Below are positions 6,171 through 11,034 of a DNA stretch of 11,034 bases, in pieces (the stretch's first letter is position 1; each line of letters opens with the position of its first letter). Origin of the DNA: Ilumatobacteraceae bacterium (GTDB lineage Bacteria; Actinomycetota; Acidimicrobiia; Acidimicrobiales; Ilumatobacteraceae); contig SKSP01000071.1 in the NCBI GenBank assembly GCA_007122945.1, positions 1 through 11,034 of the forward strand, read 5' to 3'. The notes under the pieces were generated by a model, which was not told the origin of the DNA, did not search any database, and was given only the letters and a program-made list of their open reading frames with translations. The position numbers and the translations under genes are program-made.

Positions 6171-6614
6171 ATGGGGTACGAACGCGTCCTGGTCGGGGTG
6201 GACGGATCGGAGACGGCCGCGCGCGCGGCCGATCGATCGATCGAGCTGACCGCGCGGTGCGGCGGTCGCCTGCACGTGGTCGACGTGGTGCCGCTGCCAA
6301 CCGTCGGCGCGGCGGTCGGCCCGGCCGGCGCGGCCGCGATCACGGCCAAGGTGGACGACGGCGACCGCGCTGCGAGCGAGGCGCTGCGCGCCACGACGGA
6401 GCGCGCCCAGGAGCGTGGCATCGACACCGAGATGCACCTCGTCCACGGCGAACCCGCCTCGGCGATCGTCTCGACGGCCACCGAGGTGGGTGCCGATCTG
6501 ATCGTGGTCGGCAACCGCGGTGTCGACTCGTCGGGCCGCTACATCCTGGGCGGCGTGCCCCAGTCGGTGCTCTACAACGCACCGTGCGACGTGCTCGTGG
6601 TCCACACGACCTGA
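6171..6614 (+). CDS. Universal stress protein (UspA family)
   Basis: This 147-residue single-domain universal stress protein has a Rossmann-like alpha/beta fold and is normally a dimer. It opens with the family signature YERVLVGVDGSETAARA, whose Asp11 contacts adenine in ATP-binding members. Near the C-terminus is the nucleotide loop GNRGVDSS...GGVPQSV (G114, G117, G127), then the closing strand CDVLVV. The pattern Gx2Gx9G(S/T) is met except that the final S/T is glycine (G128), so ATP binding may be altered. Such proteins act in dormancy, hypoxia or general stress responses, mostly by unknown means. It is the only plus-strand gene here, divergent from the SMP-30 gene and convergent with ftsK (67 bp between the stops). 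A TAACGT box 7 nt before the ATG suggests its own leaderless transcript. Confidence 0.95.
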   Translation: MGYERVLVGVDGSETAARAADRSIELTARCGGRLHVVDVVPLPTVGAAVGPAGAAAITAKVDDGDRAASEALRATTERAQERGIDTEMHLVHGEPASAIVSTATEVGADLIVVGNRGVDSSGRYILGGVPQSVLYNAPCDVLVVHTT

Positions 6615-6661
6615 CGACCCCGCCGATCGGCCGGACGGGTCGCGGTGCCGGCCTCACGAGC

Positions 6662-6680
6662 GATCCGCCCGTCGGCGATC
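6662..6680. terminator. Weak stem-loop between the convergent usp and ftsK stops
   Basis: GATCCGCC and GGCGATC form a 7-bp stem with one bulged C and a 4-nt loop, in the 67-bp gap between the usp stop (6614) and the ftsK stop (6682). It could act on either transcript, but it has no U-tract on either strand. The rest of the gap holds only the short palindrome GCCGATCGGC (6621-6630). Confidence 0.25.
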
Positions 6681-6681
6681 G

Positions 6682-9210
6682 TCAGCCGCGATCGGCCTCT
6701 TGGAGGAGCTCGAACTCCTCGACGGTCATCAGCACCTCGCGGGCCTTGGAGCCCTCACTCGGGCCGACCACACCGCGCTGTTCGAGCAGGTCCATGATCC
6801 GGCCGGCGCGGGCGAAGCCGACCTTCAGCTTGCGTTGCAGCATCGAGGTGGAGCCGAGTTGGCTGCGCACGACGAGCTCCATCGCCTGGCGCATCATCGC
6901 GGCGTCCTCGTCCTCGTCCGCGCCGCTGAACGAGTTGGCGCTCGAGGTGACGAGGTCGTCGTCGGTGTCGGCGCCCCCGGCGCCGGGTTCGTCGCCGCCG
7001 GACTCGACCGACGAGGTGTAGGTGACCTCGGGGGCCTGGCGGCGCCAGTGGGCCACCACCTTGCGGACCTCCTCCTCGCTGACGAACGAACCCTGGATGC
7101 GCTGGGCGATCGAGGAGTTGCCCGGCAGCAGGAGCATGTCGCCCTTGCCGACGAGCTTCTCGGCGCCGGGCTGGTCGAGGATGACCCTGGAGTCGGTGAG
7201 GCTCGACACGGCGAACGCCATCCGGGCCGGAACGTTCGCCTTGATGACGCCGGTGATCACGTTCACCGACGGCCGCTGGGTGGCGACGATCAGGTGGATG
7301 CCGACCGCGCGCGCCTTCTGGGCGATCCGCGTGATCGACTCCTCGACGTCGCGCGCGGCGACCATCATCAGGTCGTTCAGCTCGTCGACGACGACCACGA
7401 TGTACGGCAGCCGTTCGTAGGTGCTGCCCGTCTCCGGGTCGGTGGCCGCGGCCGTGGCACCCTCGACCGCGGCGCCGGCGCCGGGGCCGATCTCGCCCCG
7501 GTCGAACGCGGCGTTGTACCCGGTGATGTCGCGGAACCCGACCTCCGAGAGCAGGTCGTAGCGGCGCTCCATCTCCTTGACCGCCCAGCCGAGCGCGTTG
7601 GCGGCCTTCTTCGGGTTGGTGACCGGCTGGGTGAGCAGGTGCGGCAACCGCTGGTACTGACCCATCTCGACCTGCTTCGGATCGATCAGGATGAGACGGA
7701 CCTGGTCGGGCGTGCTGCGCATCAGCAGCGACGTGATGATGCAGTTGATGCCGCTCGACTTGCCGGCGCCCGTCGCCCCGGCGATCAGCAGGTGCGGCGT
7801 GGTCGCCAGGTCGAGGAACACCGCTCGACCGGCGATGTCCTTGCCGACGGCGACCTCGAGGGGGTGGGTCGCCTGCTGGGCCTCGGTGGACAGCAGGAGG
7901 TCGCCCAGGGCGACGAGCTGACGCTCGTGGTTGGGGACCTCGACACCGATCGCGGAGCGGCCCGGGATCGGCGCCAGGATGCGCACGTCGGTGGCGGCCA
8001 TCGCGTAGGCGATGTCCTTCTGCAGGCTCGTGACCTTGGCGACCTTGACCCCCGGCCCGAGCTCGAGCTCGTAGCGGGTGACGGTCGGCCCGACGGTCAT
8101 CCCGACGAGCGACGTCTCGACCCCGTGCTGCTCGAGCGACTGCTGAAGCGTCTCGCCGCGGCGCTCGATCTCGGCGCGGTCGACGGTCTGCTCGCCGGCG
8201 CGGACGAGGTAGTTCAACGGCGGGAGGCGCCACTCCCCCACCTGTTCGCCGTCGATCGGCAACTCGGCCTGCGCGGCCGTCGGCGTCGCCCGAGCCGCGC
8301 GCCGCTTGGCCTTCTTCGGCGGGGTGCCCGACGGGGCGTCGGCCCACTCCTCACCTTCCTCGGCGGCGAAGTCGTACAGGCCGGGTGAACCGGCCGCCGA
8401 CGACGTGTCACCGGACACCGACGTCGCGCGGCGAGTGTCGTCGCCGCCGTCGCGGTCGCTGCTGAGCGTCGACAGGTCGCTGATCGCCTTCTTGGTGGCG
8501 CGTCCGAGCGGGCGGGCGACGCTGGCCATGCTCCGACTGGTGCGCTCGGCCATCGTCCTGAGCGAGGTGCGGGTGATCAGCAGCGCGCCGCCGAGGCCGC
8601 CGCCGACGAGGACCACCACCGCCCCGGGCGTGGCCACGAGCGCCCGCAGCGGTTCGGCGACGAGCGCGCCGATCCAGCCGCCGGCGCCGCCGAGCTCGTC
8701 GAACCCACCGGCGAGTTCGCCGGGGCCGCGCGCCAGGTGCAGCACCCCGAGCACGGTGAGCGACACGAGGGCCCAGCCGATCGCCAGGCGTTCGGGGCTG
8801 GACGAGCGAGCCTTCTTGATGAACGCGATCCCGGCCGAGATCAGCACGAGCGGGACGACGAAGCGGCCGAGCCCGGTGAACCACCCGATCAGGATCTCGA
8901 CCCCCCGACCGAGCGGACCCGCCAACCGGAGGTAGATCGCCAGGCCGAGGAGGATCCCCGCCCCGAGCATCCCGAGCCCGATCAGCTCGCTGCGTCGCTC
9001 GGCGTCGGGATCCTCCGGATCGTCGGTGCCCTCGGGTGGGGTTGCGTCACGCACGGAACCCTTCGAGGAGGGCGCCGCGCGGGACGACGTCGACCGGGCG
9101 CCGCGCGGGGGTTGCCGCTGCGACGACGGCGTTCGCTGCGTCTTCTGTGTCCGCTGTGTCTTCTGCGTCTTCTTCTGCGACCGACGGCCGGAAGGTCCCC
9201 AGGTGGTCAT
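6682..9210 (-). CDS. ftsK: DNA translocase FtsK/SpoIIIE
   Basis: This 842-residue inner-membrane DNA pump moves chromosome ends through the closing septum and aligns termini for dimer resolution. Residues 1-75 are a basic, disordered cytoplasmic tail with a TQK/TQR repeat. About four membrane helices follow (roughly 76-97, 105-131, 141-160, 195-213). A linker spans 215-325, then the translocase alpha/beta motor. Walker A is GATGAGKSS (478-486, K484). Walker B is VVVVDELNDLMM (D609, E610), where most relatives have DELADLMM. The conserved IDPKQVEMGQY, VATQRPSVNVITG and ILDQPGAEKLVGKGDMLL are present. The C-terminal gamma winged helix (about 765-835) includes MLQRKLKVGFARAGRIMDLLEQRGVVGP and would read KOPS-like polar sequences. 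The motor is intact and the length is normal for actinobacteria. The ATG at 9210 has no Shine-Dalgarno; a TACGGT box at 9226-9221 could give a 3-4 nt leader. It is the upstream member of the ftsK-rimO-pgsA-cinA neighbourhood. Confidence 0.96.
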   Translation of the reverse strand: MTTWGPSGRRSQKKTQKTQRTQKTQRTPSSQRQPPRGARSTSSRAAPSSKGSVRDATPPEGTDDPEDPDAERRSELIGLGMLGAGILLGLAIYLRLAGPLGRGVEILIGWFTGLGRFVVPLVLISAGIAFIKKARSSSPERLAIGWALVSLTVLGVLHLARGPGELAGGFDELGGAGGWIGALVAEPLRALVATPGAVVVLVGGGLGGALLITRTSLRTMAERTSRSMASVARPLGRATKKAISDLSTLSSDRDGGDDTRRATSVSGDTSSAAGSPGLYDFAAEEGEEWADAPSGTPPKKAKRRAARATPTAAQAELPIDGEQVGEWRLPPLNYLVRAGEQTVDRAEIERRGETLQQSLEQHGVETSLVGMTVGPTVTRYELELGPGVKVAKVTSLQKDIAYAMAATDVRILAPIPGRSAIGVEVPNHERQLVALGDLLLSTEAQQATHPLEVAVGKDIAGRAVFLDLATTPHLLIAGATGAGKSSGINCIITSLLMRSTPDQVRLILIDPKQVEMGQYQRLPHLLTQPVTNPKKAANALGWAVKEMERRYDLLSEVGFRDITGYNAAFDRGEIGPGAGAAVEGATAAATDPETGSTYERLPYIVVVVDELNDLMMVAARDVEESITRIAQKARAVGIHLIVATQRPSVNVITGVIKANVPARMAFAVSSLTDSRVILDQPGAEKLVGKGDMLLLPGNSSIAQRIQGSFVSEEEVRKVVAHWRRQAPEVTYTSSVESGGDEPGAGGADTDDDLVTSSANSFSGADEDEDAAMMRQAMELVVRSQLGSTSMLQRKLKVGFARAGRIMDLLEQRGVVGPSEGSKAREVLMTVEEFELLQEADRG
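9121..9183 (-). repeat. Low-complexity repeat encoding the FtsK TQK/TQR tail
   Basis: Codons for residues 10-30 of FtsK repeat the tripeptide Thr-Gln-Lys/Arg (KKTQKTQRTQKTQRT). On the plus strand this shows as repeated CTTCTGCGT/CTTCTGTGT-like units with unusually low GC for the window. Such a tract can expand or contract by slippage. Confidence 0.6.
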
Positions 9211-9220
9211 GACCCGGCCA

Positions 9221-9226
9221 ACCGTA
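9221..9226 (-). promoter_or_regulatory. Possible -10 box of ftsK
   Basis: TACGGT reads as a TAnnnT box 10 nt before the ftsK ATG in the 88-bp gap after the propeller gene. Transcription would start 3-4 nt before the start codon. No -35 and no Shine-Dalgarno are seen. The rest of the gap (9227-9298) shows no clean terminator. Confidence 0.25.
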
Positions 9227-9298
9227 CCAAGCGGGTGCGCGCCCCCACGGGCATCGCTGCGCCACGCGACCGGAGGACACCGCCCGGTGCCGCCGGCG

Positions 9299-10942
9299 TC
9301 AGAACGGCAGCAGCTTGGTGATCGTGCCGGCCTGTCGGCTGGTGGCCCACACGTTGGTGCCGTCGTACACGACCCCGGCCGGGCCGCCCGCGACGTACAC
9401 GGAGTGCGTCACCTGCGAGATCGTGACGTTGATCCGCGACACCGAATCCGATCCCTCGTTCGCGACCCACAGGTTGCTCCCGTCGAAGGCCGCCCCGATG
9501 GGGTCGTTGCCGACGTCGAAGGTGGTGACGAGTTTCACCGCCACCGGGTCGATCCGCGACACGGTGTGCGACCCGTTGTTGACGACGTAGACGTAGCTGC
9601 CGTCGTACACGACCGCCCGTGGCTCGTTGCCCACCCGGGTGCCGTCGAGCACGGCACCGGATCCGGGATCCACCTTGTTGATCGTGTTGCTGGCGGTGCT
9701 GGTCACCCAGAGGTGGGTACCGTCGAAGGCGACGGCGTACGGCGCCTCGATCTCGATGTTCCCGATGACACTGTTGGTCGCGGTGTCGATCGTGACCACC
9801 TCGCCGGCGACCGCGACCCACAGACGGGGCCCGTCGGAGGCGATGCCTCGGGGTCCGGGCCCGACCGGGACCGTCGCGACGACCGTCGCGGTGACGGGTT
9901 CGATCTTGGTGACGTTGCTCGACTTGGCGTTGGCGACCCAGAGGTGCGAGCCGTCGAAGGCGAGGCTGACCGGTGCGACGCCGGCCGCGACGGTGGCGAG
10001 CACCTCGCCCGACGCCGGCGCGATCTTGCTCACCATGCCTTCGCGCGTGTTCACGACCCAGATGTGGCTGCCGTCGAAGGCCGCGTCGGACGGGGCATCG
10101 CCGATCGGGAAGGCGCCGGCGCGGCCGGGATCCTGGTGCCACTGGAGCATTGCGATCTGTTCGTCGCTGATCCGGTTCGGTCGCCCGGCCGGACCCGCCG
10201 GGCCACGCGGTCCGGTGGGCCCTGGCGGTCCTTGCGGCCCGGCCGGACCGGCTGGCCCGGCCGGACCGTCGGCACCGTCGGTACCTGCCGGACCGGTTCC
10301 CGCGGTGAGGGGGGCGGCGCTCGCCGTGCCGCTGTCGTGCACGAAGTATCCGGTGACGTCGACGAGCAGGTCGGTGGTGGGACCTGCGGTGCCGTACGCG
10401 TCGAAGGTGATGTCGAGCGCGCCGTGGACCGGCAGGGCCACGATCACGGCGTTGGGTGCCACGTCTCCCGCCCGGAAGTTGACGCTCGATGTGGTCGGCG
10501 CACCCGGTGTCCCGTCGGGGCGCACCGAGACGAATCCGTCGGCGGTGGGGGTGACGGCGGTGACGTTGAGCACGACGCCGGAGGCGCCGGGCGGGACGAC
10601 CGTCCGGGTGCCGGTGGCGGTCGCGACCGATCCGGTGACCTGAAGGGTGCGGCCGATCGGCGAGTTGAACGGACCGTCGAGGCCGAGCCCGACCCGGGTG
10701 TCGAGGATGCGCACGGGTTCGACCGCGACGAGGCCGGCGGATTCGCTCGAGGCAGCGTCGGCGAAGTGGAGCCCGCCGCCGAGCGACACCGCGACGGCCG
10801 CGACGACCGCCGCCCAGCGCGACCGCACCGGGCGGCGCGCGTCGCCGTGGGAGGGGATCGCGCCGGGGCGCGGACGGAGCGGTCGGCCGGCGTCGGTACC
10901 AGGGCCGGTGTGAGCAGGGGCGATGGACGAGAGTTGACGCAT
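9299..10942 (-). CDS. Secreted protein with DVTGYF-type domain, collagen-like segment and seven-repeat YVTN-type beta-propeller
   Basis: With the ATG at 10942 this is 547 residues. Residues 36-64 form a signal sequence: a basic RRPVRSRW, a hydrophobic AAVVAAVAVSLGGG, and a probable cleavage site after ADA. Residues about 70-202 are a beta-rich domain common in actinobacterial exoproteins (VRILDTRVGLG, VVLNVTAV, SSVNFRAG, LLVDVTGYFV), of unknown function. Residues 217-255 are 13 uninterrupted Gly-X-Y triplets. The linker ISDEQIAMLQWHQDPGR leads into residues 275-547, seven repeats of about 40 residues with (A)FDGxxLWVxN motifs at 289, 329, 369, 406, 446, 486 and 526. A first strand, FPIGDAPSDA, probably closes the ring against the last blade. 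No catalytic motif is seen; adhesion, a surface scaffold or ligand binding are guesses. The start at 10942 is favoured by TACGTT 6 nt upstream. ATG 10987 and GTG 10828 (which would place the signal at the N-terminus) are alternatives. Confidence 0.85.
   Translation of the reverse strand: MRQLSSIAPAHTGPGTDAGRPLRPRPGAIPSHGDARRPVRSRWAAVVAAVAVSLGGGLHFADAASSESAGLVAVEPVRILDTRVGLGLDGPFNSPIGRTLQVTGSVATATGTRTVVPPGASGVVLNVTAVTPTADGFVSVRPDGTPGAPTTSSVNFRAGDVAPNAVIVALPVHGALDITFDAYGTAGPTTDLLVDVTGYFVHDSGTASAAPLTAGTGPAGTDGADGPAGPAGPAGPQGPPGPTGPRGPAGPAGRPNRISDEQIAMLQWHQDPGRAGAFPIGDAPSDAAFDGSHIWVVNTREGMVSKIAPASGEVLATVAAGVAPVSLAFDGSHLWVANAKSSNVTKIEPVTATVVATVPVGPGPRGIASDGPRLWVAVAGEVVTIDTATNSVIGNIEIEAPYAVAFDGTHLWVTSTASNTINKVDPGSGAVLDGTRVGNEPRAVVYDGSYVYVVNNGSHTVSRIDPVAVKLVTTFDVGNDPIGAAFDGSNLWVANEGSDSVSRINVTISQVTHSVYVAGGPAGVVYDGTNVWATSRQAGTITKLLPF
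9302..10120 (-). repeat. Propeller-coding repeats, seven units of about 120 bp
   Basis: The FDG/YDG anchor residues recur every 40 codons, except one 37-codon interval between repeats 3 and 4. At DNA level the 10-mer CCGTCGAAGG occurs at 9480, 9720, 9951 and 10071. The spacings of 240, 231 and 120 bp are exactly those expected from the protein register. Repeats 3, 5 and 7 have diverged most in DNA (SDG, YDG, YDG). Confidence 0.85.
10178..10294 (-). repeat. Collagen-like Gly-X-Y tract
   Basis: Thirteen consecutive Gly-X-Y triplets, mostly Gly-Pro-Ala with Gly-Pro-Gln, Gly-Pro-Pro, Gly-Pro-Thr and Gly-Pro-Arg, form a short collagen-like segment. At DNA level it is a run of near-identical 9-bp units (GGACCGGCC-like), prone to copy-number change. 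At 39 residues it is short for an independent stable triple helix and may work as a rigid spacer or trimerising stalk. Confidence 0.85.
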
Positions 10943-10954
10943 GTGGCGAACGTA
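10943..10954 (-). promoter_or_regulatory. Candidate leaderless promoter (-10) of the propeller gene
   Basis: TACGTT at 10954-10949 on the minus strand matches TAnnnT and is followed by 6 nt (CGCCAC) and the ATG at 10942. This is the geometry of a leaderless actinobacterial transcript. It argues for the 10942 start over the upstream ATG at 10987, which lacks a well-placed Shine-Dalgarno. No -35 box is evident. Confidence 0.45.
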
Positions 10955-11034
10955 CGGAAGCGGCCGCACCCGGATCTCGGAGGCCATGTGGAGGATTCGT
11001 GGAGAACTCCCGGCGGGCTGTCGTGCGCCGTGCC

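Noticed and set aside
6520..8388. 622-codon plus-strand open frame overlapping the usp end and opposite ftsK
   Set aside because: It mirrors the FtsK motor coding sequence, which is unambiguous on the minus strand. No start context supports it.
9302..10294. Repetitive region as a CRISPR array or non-coding tandem array
   Set aside because: The periodicity is exactly that of propeller blades and Gly-X-Y triplets in an intact reading frame. There are no constant-repeat and unique-spacer units.
10988..11034. Right-edge stretch upstream of the propeller gene
   Set aside because: Only 47 bases. No start, promoter or RNA structure strong enough to call.

Overview
The window is high-GC DNA (roughly 70 % G+C by eye) with tightly packed genes, almost all on the minus strand. 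GTG starts are common and two probable promoters look leaderless. Gene content and order (carD, cinA, pgsA, rimO, ftsK) point to an actinobacterium. The collagen-like and YVTN-propeller surface protein, with its conserved DQDPGR-type linker, suggests an Acidimicrobiia/Ilumatobacter-like lineage. That last step is recall of similar proteins, not a search result.

Layout from left to right, all minus strand unless noted. (1) The first codons of an NAD(P)-dependent 3-hydroxyisobutyrate-dehydrogenase-family gene, running off the left edge (160 to <1). (2) carD (728-210), with a candidate hairpin on each side. (3) tRNA-Arg(UCU) (892-818). (4) cinA (2181-922). (5) A 24-bp tandem duplication that can fold into a long hairpin, between cinA and pgsA. 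(6) pgsA (2802-2233), overlapping rimO by one base. (7) rimO (4124-2802). (8) A 2-oxoglutarate/Fe(II) oxygenase of the isopenicillin N synthase family (5158-4136). (9) An SMP-30/gluconolactonase-family propeller enzyme (about 6099-5155), whose stop overlaps the oxygenase start as GTGA. (10) A divergent universal stress protein on the plus strand (6171-6614). (11) ftsK (9210-6682). (12) A secreted protein with a signal sequence, a DVTGYF-type domain, a short collagen-like stretch and a seven-repeat propeller (10942-9299).

ftsK, rimO, pgsA and cinA form a widely conserved actinobacterial neighbourhood covering chromosome partition, ribosomal protein S12 methylthiolation, phosphatidylglycerol synthesis and pyridine-nucleotide salvage. 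Here it is split between ftsK and rimO by a usp gene and the SMP-30/oxygenase pair. SMP-30, oxygenase, rimO, pgsA and cinA are spaced so closely (4-nt overlap, 11-nt gap, 1-nt overlap, 51-nt gap) that they could be one transcript, with tRNA-Arg and carD following. A promoter or processing site within the run cannot be excluded.

No mobile element, CRISPR array, phage gene or defence system is visible, and I see no undescribed multi-gene system. The items most worth a second look are the SMP-30/oxygenase pair, the pgsA-cinA repeat hairpin, the modular collagen/propeller exoprotein, the apparent leaderless promoters and the repetitive N-terminus of FtsK. No non-coding stretch exceeds 300 bases. 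The longest run without a protein gene, 729-921, holds the tRNA and two hairpins.
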